Below, one piece after another: positions 7,019 to 15,798 of a stretch of DNA of 47,702 bases. The stretch is from Candidatus Sumerlaeota bacterium. Its GTDB lineage: Bacteria; Sumerlaeota; Sumerlaeia; UBA8349. The translations under genes and the position numbers were made by a program. The stretch lies in the NCBI GenBank assembly GCA_016931035.1, contig JAFGFN010000096.1, positions 1 to 47,702 of the forward strand, given 5' to 3'. Under the pieces are notes generated by a model. It was not told the origin of the DNA. It saw only the letters and a list, made by a program, of their open reading frames with translations, and did not search any database. Numbering within the stretch: the stretch's first letter is position 1; every line of letters starts with the position of its first letter.

Positions 7019-9316
7019 TCAGACTCCGACAACCGGCCCCAAGATGGATTCCGCTATGCCTCGGTACGATCCATCGAACGCCAGTACGACCGACTTCGTC
7101 AAGTCCATCTCGTCGGTGCACTGGACCGGGTCGGGATAGACCCGGACCTCCGCCCCGGCCTTCACGTAAACGGGAATGCGGTCGAGCGGCGAAGAGACCT
7201 TCTCCAACCGCCGCGCACCATCGAGTTTTTCCCCTGTCCAGAAGTCCACCCACTGGCCGCGGGGCAAATACACGTCGCGCACGCCCGACGCGTTCATGAC
7301 GGGCGCGACGAGGAAGTCGTCGCCGAAGTAGTACTGATCGTCGATCCGCCAACACGCCGGGTCGTCTTCGTGATGGAAGACGAGCGCGCGCAAGATCGGC
7401 AATCCCGTCTGAGTCGTCTTCTTGGCCTGATCCAACAGATAAGGAATCAGCGCGTACCGCAACCGGAGCCACTTGCGGACGATGTCGGCCACTTCGGGAT
7501 ACTCGTAGGGCTCGCGCGGATACGTGCCGTGATATCTGAGGTGCGACGACAGGACGCCGAACTGGGTCCATCGCACATAGAGGTCGTCCGGCGGTTTCGA
7601 GTTCATGAAATCGGGGACGCCGTGGAATCCCGGCACGTCGTGACTCCAATATCCGAAGCCCGACAACCCGAGATGCAGACCGCCGCGCAACGATCCGGCC
7701 AGCCCGTCCCACGATCCCGCCGCGTCGCCTCCCCAGTGGACCGGATATCGCTGACACCCCGCCCAACCCGCGCGCGCCCAAACGATCCCGTCGCCCGTGA
7801 TCCGTTTCGTGACCTCGAAGGCCGCGCGTTGATAGAGCAGCGCGAAGAGATTGTGGAGTTCCTCGGCGGGCATTCCGAGGAAATCCCCCTGGAGATTCAC
7901 GAACTCGCCGAAATCGGTCTTGATGCACGCCACGCCCATCTCGAGCAGCGGCGCGAGCAATTCCTCGCGATACCATCGGTCCGCCTCGGGATTCGAGAAG
8001 TCGATCTGACCCGCGTACTCCTGCGCCGAGAAGTCCGACGCGGTCGCCATCGCCCCGGTCTTGAGCGGCGCGATATATCGTTTCTCCGTCGCCGTCTGTC
8101 GGAGCTTGGATTCCGAGCTCACGTTGGGCGTCTGCCACAGACTGACGCGGAACCCCTGGTCGAGCATCTCGCGCAGGAACTTCTCGGGCTCGGCGAATCG
8201 CTCCTTGTCGAACTCCCAATCGCACACCCAGTTCTGGGCGAACCAACCCGTGTCGATATGGAGCACGTCGCACGGGAACTCGCCCTCGCGCAGGCGTCGC
8301 GCGATCTCGCGCACTTCGTCGGCCGAGAAGTAGGTCATCCGGCTCATCCACGTGCCGTAGCTCCACAGAGGCATCTCGGGCGGGAATCCCGTCAAACGCC
8401 GATAGTCGTAGAGAACACGTTCGACCGACCCGCCCCCGATCAGGAACAGGTCGAGCCGCGGCTCTTCGACCAGCCCCTGCGCCGCGCGGGTCGAAACGTC
8501 GGCCAGAGACAAACGGACGTGGTGCGACGTGTGCGCGAAAAGGCCGTAGGGACGGCTCGACACGTAAAACGGCACGTTCTTGTAGGCGCGACGGTTGTTC
8601 ACGCCGAGCGCGTCGATGTTTTCGAGCCGCAGCGTCCGCCCCGCCAGATCCATTTTGGCGAACCGTTCTCCCGTCCCGGCGAACGCTTCGTCGGGCGCCG
8701 CGCGGAGCGAAAAGCACGCGCGATGCGGCGCGTCCGCACGCTCGACGAAGGCCAGGGCGAGCGACTCGTGTTTGTTGGGGGTGAATTGATCGTACGCCGA
8801 GAAAGGAATCGAGGTCGCGCCGTCGGGCAGGACTTCGAGATCGAGCGTCTCGGCCAGATCGCCGATCCCCCGTTCCGCCCGCCAGAACTGGGTAGGCGGC
8901 TCGGCCGTACGGACGCGCGCGCGAACCCGCTCGGCCGAATCGACAACCTCCCACCCCGTTTCGGTCTCGCGCACGGACAGCGCCTCGCGGCGAAGCGAGT
9001 CGTGAAGATCCAGCATCGGGCCGTCGTCGCCACGCGCTTGGCCCGCGAAAGCTAAGGACACTCGCACGATCGCGTCGCCGTAGGCGCGGAGACGCAGATC
9101 GAAATCGCGCCGCGCGGTTTCGGGGTCGGGCTCGAGTTTGAATCCTCTCTTCCGAGGATCGCGTTTCTTCTGCGCCTCGAACGGCACGGTCAGGAACACG
9201 TCCCCGTCCGCCTCTCGCGCGGCGGTCGGTCGGCACGCGCGCCAGACGCGGTCCTCCTCCGCCTCGGGCTGTTCGAGGTCGAGTATGTCCTGCATGAATT
9301 CGTTGGCTTGTTTCAC
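7019..9316 (-). CDS. GH31 family alpha-glycosidase (alpha-xylosidase-like)
   Basis: 765 aa. Order: N-terminal beta-sandwich (about 30-300), (beta/alpha)8 barrel (about 315-660) and C-terminal beta domains. The nucleophile is D468 in KTDFGE and the acid/base D531 in VHWGGD, both in YicI-like contexts, so alpha-xylosidase or alpha-glucosidase activity is expected. No signal peptide is seen, suggesting a cytoplasmic enzyme acting on imported oligosaccharides. The GTG at 9316 has GGGAG seven or so bases upstream. The frame stays open far upstream (to 11404), but that part overlaps the glycosyltransferase gene and is not coding in this frame. It lies 65 bases downstream of the GT39 gene and is probably cotranscribed with it. 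Confidence 0.9.
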   Translation of the reverse strand: MKQANEFMQDILDLEQPEAEEDRVWRACRPTAAREADGDVFLTVPFEAQKKRDPRKRGFKLEPDPETARRDFDLRLRAYGDAIVRVSLAFAGQARGDDGPMLDLHDSLRREALSVRETETGWEVVDSAERVRARVRTAEPPTQFWRAERGIGDLAETLDLEVLPDGATSIPFSAYDQFTPNKHESLALAFVERADAPHRACFSLRAAPDEAFAGTGERFAKMDLAGRTLRLENIDALGVNNRRAYKNVPFYVSSRPYGLFAHTSHHVRLSLADVSTRAAQGLVEEPRLDLFLIGGGSVERVLYDYRRLTGFPPEMPLWSYGTWMSRMTYFSADEVREIARRLREGEFPCDVLHIDTGWFAQNWVCDWEFDKERFAEPEKFLREMLDQGFRVSLWQTPNVSSESKLRQTATEKRYIAPLKTGAMATASDFSAQEYAGQIDFSNPEADRWYREELLAPLLEMGVACIKTDFGEFVNLQGDFLGMPAEELHNLFALLYQRAAFEVTKRITGDGIVWARAGWAGCQRYPVHWGGDAAGSWDGLAGSLRGGLHLGLSGFGYWSHDVPGFHGVPDFMNSKPPDDLYVRWTQFGVLSSHLRYHGTYPREPYEYPEVADIVRKWLRLRYALIPYLLDQAKKTTQTGLPILRALVFHHEDDPACWRIDDQYYFGDDFLVAPVMNASGVRDVYLPRGQWVDFWTGEKLDGARRLEKVSSPLDRIPVYVKAGAEVRVYPDPVQCTDEMDLTKSVVLAFDGSYRGIAESILGPVVGV

Positions 9317-9381
9317 GTTCGTTCTCCCGCGACGCGTTGGATTCCGCCGATCGCTCTCGACGGATCGAGGACGCGTCGTTT

Positions 9382-10938
9382 TTACCTCACCTTGTAGATT
9401 CGCACCTCGCATCCTCCGCCGCGGAACGTCTCCACCAACGGGAACGACTTGAAGAAGACCTCGTAGCGCGACGCTTCGGCCGCGTATCTCTTGGGGTCGG
9501 CAAGGAAGCGACCGAACGTCCAATGACCGAAGACGAGATAGTCGAATCCGTTCTGGACGTACCAGATGGGAGGAAACGCGATAATTCGAGGGAAGGCATA
9601 GACATCGAATCGATCGGGGTCTACGAACGCCGTGTAGGCCTCGATGCCGATTCGGGCCTTCTCGGGCACGTTCTCCTCGATCCACACCCGCGCCTTCTCG
9701 CGCCCATCCAGGGCCGTCATGCGGACGGTGTCTTTGACGGTCCGCGGAAGAGGACGGACAAGAACCGCCGCGACGACGATCGCCAGCGCGGGCCGCATCC
9801 ACACTCGCCACCGCGGACGGTCGAGCCCGCGCCACACCGCGACGATCAGAGAAGACGCCAGGAGGAACATGAACGGCGTCATCGGAAGCAGGGTTCGATC
9901 GTTGCGAACGACGAGAGAAGAGATGAAGACGAAGTAGCCGGCGGGATAGACGGCCAGGAACAGTATCGGCTTCGAGCGACGATACAGGGCGCGAAGTATC
10001 TCCACTATCATAAGCGCCGCCGCCAGGCCCTCGACTCGCCACAGGTAGCCGATGTACCACCGGAGCGTATCGCCCTCCATCCCCGCGTGTCCGCCCGAAT
10101 AGTGACGCCCCTCGAAGAGAACGTCCCGCACCACGCGGCGGACGTCGCCGAACACGTAGGGCGTCGTCGCCAGAAACGCAATGCATCCCGCGGCGACCGC
10201 GACGTACAGGTGCGGCCCTCGGAACCCTCTCCATCGCGTGCGATAGAAATGCGCGATCAGACAGGGAATCGCCATCAAAACGCCCGTGATCTTGGTCGAT
10301 ACCGCGCAGCCGAGCGCGATCCCCGACACGACATAGTGGAGGAGATTGCCCTCCCGCGATAGACCCGCCGCGCCCCAAAACGCCATCAGCATGAAGAACG
10401 CCAGAAAAGTGTCCGGAGTGACGTAACGGCTGTGAACGACGTCGGTCGGCGACACGGCGAGCATCGCCGCGGCCAGCAACCCGACGGCGGGACTCCTCAA
10501 CAATCGCCGTCCGATCAGAAACGTCAGGACGACGCTCGCCACGCCGAAAAGCAGCGTGAGCGTCCGGCCCAGCAGGAACGTGCTGGGCATGGACGTCTTG
10601 CCCACGCCCATCTCGAGCATCGTCGGAGCGGGAACGTCGGTCGGAGCGTGAAACACGCCGCACAACCGGCCCACCCAGTAGTACGGCACATAGGCGACCG
10701 CATTGGCGACGTAGACGAACGTGCTCGAGCTTCTCTCGGGCAGGGACTTGGGATCCAGACTGTGGGTCTTGAAGAGAACCTGGGCGCCTTCGACGTACCG
10801 GGGTTCGTCGGAATGATAGATGAACGGCAAACCGTAGCCGATCCCCCAAAGCCGGAGCGAAAGCGCCATCAAGACAATTCCCGCCAGCCCCCACCACTCC
10901 AGGGAAACGCCCCGCAGCCAGAATCGGTTCGACGACAT
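9382..10938 (-). CDS. GT39/ArnT-like integral membrane glycosyltransferase
   Basis: 518-aa multi-pass membrane protein of the dolichyl/polyprenyl-phosphate mannosyltransferase (PMT_2) fold. The first periplasmic loop carries the acidic pair D44/E45 in HSDEPRY. About ten hydrophobic segments follow to residue ~400, then a soluble C-terminal part. The expected reaction is transfer of a sugar from a polyprenyl-phosphate donor on the periplasmic side. Start: ATG with AGGAAGGA directly upstream. The GH31 gene follows after 65 bases. The acceptor could be a protein, a lipid or the EPS. Confidence 0.83.
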   Translation of the reverse strand: MSSNRFWLRGVSLEWWGLAGIVLMALSLRLWGIGYGLPFIYHSDEPRYVEGAQVLFKTHSLDPKSLPERSSSTFVYVANAVAYVPYYWVGRLCGVFHAPTDVPAPTMLEMGVGKTSMPSTFLLGRTLTLLFGVASVVLTFLIGRRLLRSPAVGLLAAAMLAVSPTDVVHSRYVTPDTFLAFFMLMAFWGAAGLSREGNLLHYVVSGIALGCAVSTKITGVLMAIPCLIAHFYRTRWRGFRGPHLYVAVAAGCIAFLATTPYVFGDVRRVVRDVLFEGRHYSGGHAGMEGDTLRWYIGYLWRVEGLAAALMIVEILRALYRRSKPILFLAVYPAGYFVFISSLVVRNDRTLLPMTPFMFLLASSLIVAVWRGLDRPRWRVWMRPALAIVVAAVLVRPLPRTVKDTVRMTALDGREKARVWIEENVPEKARIGIEAYTAFVDPDRFDVYAFPRIIAFPPIWYVQNGFDYLVFGHWTFGRFLADPKRYAAEASRYEVFFKSFPLVETFRGGGCEVRIYKVR

Positions 10939-11087
10939 GTTCCTTCCTCACTAGAGGAGACCCGCAGGCGATCGCCGTCCTTCGTTCTCGAGGAAGAATC
11001 GACGCGACTCCCGAGGCGCGAGTGTTCGTCTCTTTCCCGCTCATGTTTCTGAAACGGGTGCTGGGGGTGAGAAGGAACGAATTCGAC

Positions 11088-11117
11088 CCGCGCGGAGTCC
11101 GAGATTCTCGCGCGGTA
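11088..11117. other. hairpin between GH105 and GT39 genes
   Basis: CCGCGCG and CGCGCGG arms enclose about 14 bases in the 290-base spacer 10939-11229. There is no T tract. On the minus strand a CATAAT sequence sits just upstream of it, but no -35 box at good spacing was found. Nothing else is recognisable in this spacer. Confidence 0.35.
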
Positions 11118-11229
11118 TTATGGTCCGATGCGCGGACGACGCGCCAGCGTTTTCTCCGGGACGGTCGACCGGGCCTCGGTTTCCGGCGAACTTGTTCTAC
11201 CGTCTTGCGGCGACGATACGGATCGCGAT

Positions 11230-13719
11230 CTACTTGTAGAGAACATACGTGGGCACGAAAGTGTCCGAAGAGATCGGAGCCCAGTCCGCCATTCGCGACA
11301 TCTGGAGCGATGCGTAGATCAACGCGCCGACTCCCTTCTTGTCGTTGACCAGCGTCGGCCTGCCGATATAGTAGCTGTAACCTCCTACCGAAGTGCCGAC
11401 GCACGTGTCGTACAGATCCAGGTTTGCGCCGTTCACGGCCACGCTCTGGTTGAGCACGCCCCGGTATCCCCTCCAGGCGTTGTCGAGGTACTGGTCATCC
11501 ACGTATCCCTTCTGGACGGCCTTGCCGATTCCATAGGCGTAGAAAGCGCTGCAGGACGATTCGAGCCAGTTGTCCCCCAGGTGGCCTTTGTCCACGACCT
11601 GATACCACAATCCCGTATCGGGATCCTGGCATTCCGCGAGTCCGGCCACGAGATTCTTAAGGATCTCGATCATCGCGGCGCGATTCGGGTGGTCGCCGGG
11701 AATGCGGTCCAGCAAATCGACGATGGCCGAAATATACCATCCGACGGCGCGCCCCCAGACCTCGGGCGATCGCCCCGTGACGGGATCGGCCCAGGACGGG
11801 TCGCCTCCCGGATCGGCCGGATCGTGCCACGCGTGATACAACAGCCCCGTCGCGGGGTCCTGCGTGTGACTCGCCATCAACAAGATCTGGGAAGTCGCCT
11901 CGTCGAACCACTGAGGCTCGCCCATCGTCTCGCCGTACCAGGCCGAGAACGGCTGACCCATGTACAGACCGTCGAGCCACATCTCCCAGGGGTGCGATGC
12001 AACGTGCCAGTAGCCCCCCTCCGAAGTTCGGGGGTGGGGGTCGAGAGTGGGAGGATCGCCCGTGAACTGCTTCATGATGTAGCCCGCCGCGTCGAGGTAC
12101 TTCGTCTCCGCGGTTTCGGCGTAGATCGCCATCAAGACCCGGCCCGGCGCGACGTTGTCCAGTGCGTACGCGGTGCGATTGTAGTTCGAGTCGATCGTTC
12201 CGTCGCTGTTGACCGACCGGTCGGCCCAGGGTTGAACGTAGCCGGTCATCAGATTCGCATTCGGTCCCCCGGTTTCCTTCCAGACTTCGTAGAGACCCGA
12301 CAACACCAGCGCTTCTTCGTAGTGCCAGGCAACGAGATTGTTGGGACTCGGATAGCGATTCAGAGTGGACTGACACAGCCATTGCGGCCATTTGTAACGT
12401 TCCGCCACGTCGGCTTCGGCCTCCGTCGTGAAATGCCACACCGAGCCTTCCACCGAGCCGCTGTCGTTCACCTCGTCGATCCGCCAGTAGTACGTTCGGT
12501 TTCGCCCCAGGGTGGCCGGATTGAACCCCGCCGCGGAAACCCGGCCTTGGTACGGCGGCGGGTTTTCGGTTCCGAAATACACGTCGTGCTCCGTCGCGCC
12601 CGCGGCCGCCGTCCACCCGAGCCAGGCGTTGACATCGACGTTCGTCGCGCCGTCGGCGGGGGTGGGGGCACTGGCGGGCCCCGCGGGAAGGCCCAAGGTG
12701 GTGAAATGCCAGACGACGCCCTTCCACGGACTGTCGGGATCGGTCCCGTTGATCTCGTCGATTCGCCACGAATACGTGGTGCTCTCGACGAGGGTGCCGG
12801 GATCGAAGTCGTTCGTCGTTTGGCTCCCTCGATATTCCGGGTCGCCGTGCCCCGCGGCGTCCACGGAGGCTGCGTCCGTCCCGAAGTAGACATCGTGCGA
12901 AAGAGCGCAAGTTCCCGAAGTCCACTCGAGGGTCGGGTTCAAACTCACGGGAACCGCGCCGTCGTCGGGCACGGGTTCCGAAGCGTGAGGATTCGGCTCC
13001 GAGCTGAGCGCGAGAATCTCGGGCCCCGTCAACGCCGCTCTGTAGATCCGGATCTGGTCGATCGCGCCCGGGAAATAGCTGACGCCGCCGAAAGTTCGAC
13101 CCATGTAGAGATCTTCCGTCTGCGACACGCTCCCCGTCGAATCGGTCGCGGTCCCCTTGAGAACTCCGTTTGCGTAGAGTCGCAGCTCGTCCACGGCGGT
13201 ATCGCGAACGCAGCCGACGTGAACCCATTCCCCCGTGATGAACTCGACGTTGGATACCTGAACCTCCGATTTGATCGAATCGTCGTCGATCGTGAATCGA
13301 ACGGTGTTGTTGCTTGTCTCGTTGTAGATTTCGTAGCGCTTGCCCGAACCCGAGTCGTAGGAGCCGCTATTGCTCCCCTTGACGATCCAGCAACTCTTGG
13401 TCGTCCGGCTCGAGACCGGAAGCCGGATCCAGAAGCTCAGCGTCAGGTCTTCGTCGCCGAAATCGATCGACGCGTCGTGGCCAACCAGAACGTAGTCGTC
13501 CACCCCGTCCAGCTGGAGCGCCCGGCCATAGCGCCCGGCCGCGTGAACCGTTTCGGCTGTGTTGTGGAGAGTTCCGTCGTTCGCGTGGATCGACGAATCC
13601 GCGACCAAGGCGCCCGAACTCTCATCCAACTTCCACCACGCCACGGGGTCGGGCGCCGCCTGGACCGCGGTCGAAGCCAGAAGCAGAACGAGACACGTGG
13701 AGACGCTGGTGCGAAACAT
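11230..13719 (-). CDS. secreted LamG/FN3-like/GH105 unsaturated rhamnogalacturonyl hydrolase
   Basis: 829 aa. Order: signal peptide (1-~21, cleaved after VQA), LamG (~22-245), two ~90-aa fibronectin-like repeats marked by HDVYFGT and YYWRIDEVN (~247-432), then a YteR-like (alpha/alpha)6 GH105 domain (~437-810). The catalytic Asp is D583 in MWLDGLYM, with GWY further on. GH105 enzymes release the unsaturated uronic acid left by pectate or rhamnogalacturonan lyases. The ATG at 13719 yields a proper signal peptide; a TTG-initiated extension to 13791 does not. The protein ends PTYVLYK, close to the C-terminal motif of its neighbours. It is the last of three tandem paralogues. Confidence 0.9.
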   Translation of the reverse strand: MFRTSVSTCLVLLLASTAVQAAPDPVAWWKLDESSGALVADSSIHANDGTLHNTAETVHAAGRYGRALQLDGVDDYVLVGHDASIDFGDEDLTLSFWIRLPVSSRTTKSCWIVKGSNSGSYDSGSGKRYEIYNETSNNTVRFTIDDDSIKSEVQVSNVEFITGEWVHVGCVRDTAVDELRLYANGVLKGTATDSTGSVSQTEDLYMGRTFGGVSYFPGAIDQIRIYRAALTGPEILALSSEPNPHASEPVPDDGAVPVSLNPTLEWTSGTCALSHDVYFGTDAASVDAAGHGDPEYRGSQTTNDFDPGTLVESTTYSWRIDEINGTDPDSPWKGVVWHFTTLGLPAGPASAPTPADGATNVDVNAWLGWTAAAGATEHDVYFGTENPPPYQGRVSAAGFNPATLGRNRTYYWRIDEVNDSGSVEGSVWHFTTEAEADVAERYKWPQWLCQSTLNRYPSPNNLVAWHYEEALVLSGLYEVWKETGGPNANLMTGYVQPWADRSVNSDGTIDSNYNRTAYALDNVAPGRVLMAIYAETAETKYLDAAGYIMKQFTGDPPTLDPHPRTSEGGYWHVASHPWEMWLDGLYMGQPFSAWYGETMGEPQWFDEATSQILLMASHTQDPATGLLYHAWHDPADPGGDPSWADPVTGRSPEVWGRAVGWYISAIVDLLDRIPGDHPNRAAMIEILKNLVAGLAECQDPDTGLWYQVVDKGHLGDNWLESSCSAFYAYGIGKAVQKGYVDDQYLDNAWRGYRGVLNQSVAVNGANLDLYDTCVGTSVGGYSYYIGRPTLVNDKKGVGALIYASLQMSRMADWAPISSDTFVPTYVLYK

Positions 13720-13849
13720 CGGGTGCGGACTTGTTTTTCTGGACCCTCGCACGTCCCTCTGCCGCCTTTCCCAGACGAGCCTCCCACCCAAGGAGCGCCG
13801 TGAAACAGCGATCCCGGTTGGCTTCCCGCAACGATCATAGGGTAACCAG

Positions 13850-15751
13850 TCACTCCACGCGGAAGAGGCTCACCTCGACCGGAACGGGTGTGCCGCCGAT
13901 CGGCATATCGAACGGACTGGTCCGCGCCGGGTCGTTGTGCGCGATCGGAAGAACCACGTCGCGCGGAACGGTCAGATCGATCGCCGTGGGCGTCCACGTG
14001 ACGGTCACGACGACCGATTCACCCGGCGCCAAGAGAGAGACCGCCGTCTGAGGCACGGCTGAGAACTCGTCCGCATAGGTCCCCGTGATGTCTCCGAGAC
14101 TGACATACAGACTCCCGGTGGCGAGCGCATCGTTGCTCAAGGTGAACGTGGTCGACGTCGGTCCGTCGTTGTGGTCTTGGGTGCCGAAGGCGATGCTCCC
14201 CGTGTCGACATGGAGGATGGGAGTCGTCAGATCGACATCCGCCATGCGAGACATCTGAAGGGCGGTGTAGATCAACGCGCCGACGCCCTTCTCGTCGTTG
14301 ACGGTCAGACCGGAGTTCACGTAGTAGTCGTAGAACCCACCGCTCCCTCCTAGACTGCCGACGGTGACGGTGCCGTACAGGATCAAGTTTGCGCCGCTCG
14401 AATCGACCTTGTTGTTGAGAACTCCGCGATACCCTCGCCAGGCGTTCTCGAGGTACTTGGGATCGACGTATCCTTTCTGTACGGCCTTGGCGATGCCGTA
14501 GGAGAAGAACAACGAACAGGACGTCTCCACCCAGTTGTCGCCCATATAGCCCTTGTCCACCACTTGGTACCACATCCCGGTGTCGTGGTCCTGGAAGTTG
14601 TCCAGGCCCTCGACCAGATCCTGAAGAACCTGAATGATTGCCGCGCGGTTGTAATGATCCGAAGGGATACGGTCCAACACGTCGACGATGGCCGAGATGT
14701 ACCACCCCATGGCGCGTCCCCAAAACTCGGGATTACATCCCGTCACGGGGTCGGCCCACGCGGGAACGGGCGAGTGGCCGGTTCCATACTCGAAGTATCC
14801 GTGGTAGAGAAGCCCCGTTGCGGGATCTTGCGCATGTTGCGCGATCAGGAGGATCTGCGACGTCGCCTCGTCGGCCCACTGCGTGAGGCCCGTCGTCTGG
14901 GCGTACCACGTGGTCATGGGCTCGGCCATATAGACGCCGTCGAGCCACATCTGCCACCAGTAGACGGTCCCGCCGATGACGGAAGCCTTGTGCCAGTATC
15001 CCCCCTCGTCGTTTCGACGATGACTCGCCAGCTGATCCGAGAAGATGTGGCCGACGCCCGTCAAGTACTTCGCCTGGCCCGTCTCGGTGTAGACGGCCAT
15101 CAGAGCGCGCCCCGGCGACGTGTAGTCGAGATTGTAGTGAAGAGGCTGGTAGTTGCCGCTGAGGCTCCCATCGCTCTGAACCGTCCGGTCGGCCCAGGGC
15201 TGCATGTAGTCGGTCAGGTAGTTCGTCATCGGCCCGCCCGTTTCCTTCCAGACCTCGTAGATTCCCGAAAGGTACAGAGCCTCGGGATAATCCCACGGGC
15301 TGACCGCGTAGCTGGTCGGGGTGGCGTGTCCGGGCATGTTGAACAACGATTGACAAATCCACTGCGCCCATTTGTAGCGTTCCTCGACGCTCGCGCTGGA
15401 TTCGGTCGTGAACGACCAGACCGTGCCGGTCGTCACGTCGGTCCCGTCCACTTCATCGACACGCCAGAAGTAGGACCGATCGCGTCCGAAAGTGCCGGGG
15501 ATGAAGGCGTTCGTCGTGACGCGCCCTTGATACGGCGGCGGATTCTCCCGCCCCAGATATACGTCGTGCGCCGTCGCGCCGCTGCCGACGGTCCAGGTGA
15601 GAGTCTCGTTGATGTCCACATTCGTCGCGCCGTTGGCCGGACCCGGATTGGACGCCGGTCCGGGTGGCGCGGCCAGGACCGTCGCCGCGACGAGAAACGT
15701 CGCAATCAGAGCCACCATTCCGGCCATCGGTCGAGCTGCCGAGATCCTCAT
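13850..15751 (-). CDS. secreted FN3-like/GH105 hydrolase with choice-of-anchor-type tail
   Basis: 633 aa. Order: signal peptide (1-~28, VLA-APP), one fibronectin-like HDVY repeat (~33-117), GH105 domain (~120-490, catalytic D271 in MWLDGVYM), then a ~110-aa beta domain (HVDTGSIAFGT ... LLAPGESVVVTVTWTP) resembling ASH/choice-of-anchor D domains. It lacks the LamG present in the two flanking paralogues. The start ATG at 15751 has AGGAGG upstream. It lies 47 bases after its upstream paralogue, which indicates an operon. Its C-terminus (VEVSLFRVE) deviates from the W-x-L-F-D type ending. Confidence 0.9.
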   Translation of the reverse strand: MRISAARPMAGMVALIATFLVAATVLAAPPGPASNPGPANGATNVDINETLTWTVGSGATAHDVYLGRENPPPYQGRVTTNAFIPGTFGRDRSYFWRVDEVDGTDVTTGTVWSFTTESSASVEERYKWAQWICQSLFNMPGHATPTSYAVSPWDYPEALYLSGIYEVWKETGGPMTNYLTDYMQPWADRTVQSDGSLSGNYQPLHYNLDYTSPGRALMAVYTETGQAKYLTGVGHIFSDQLASHRRNDEGGYWHKASVIGGTVYWWQMWLDGVYMAEPMTTWYAQTTGLTQWADEATSQILLIAQHAQDPATGLLYHGYFEYGTGHSPVPAWADPVTGCNPEFWGRAMGWYISAIVDVLDRIPSDHYNRAAIIQVLQDLVEGLDNFQDHDTGMWYQVVDKGYMGDNWVETSCSLFFSYGIAKAVQKGYVDPKYLENAWRGYRGVLNNKVDSSGANLILYGTVTVGSLGGSGGFYDYYVNSGLTVNDEKGVGALIYTALQMSRMADVDLTTPILHVDTGSIAFGTQDHNDGPTSTTFTLSNDALATGSLYVSLGDITGTYADEFSAVPQTAVSLLAPGESVVVTVTWTPTAIDLTVPRDVVLPIAHNDPARTSPFDMPIGGTPVPVEVSLFRVE

Positions 15752-15798
15752 TTCACACGTTCCTCCTTGGTTCTTGCTGTGCGCCCGTCCTGCTTGCG

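Noticed and set aside
7019..11404. 1461-aa apparent fusion upstream of GH31
   Set aside because: The part above 9316 overlaps the GT39 gene in another frame and is low-complexity; GH31 has its own GTG and ribosome binding site.
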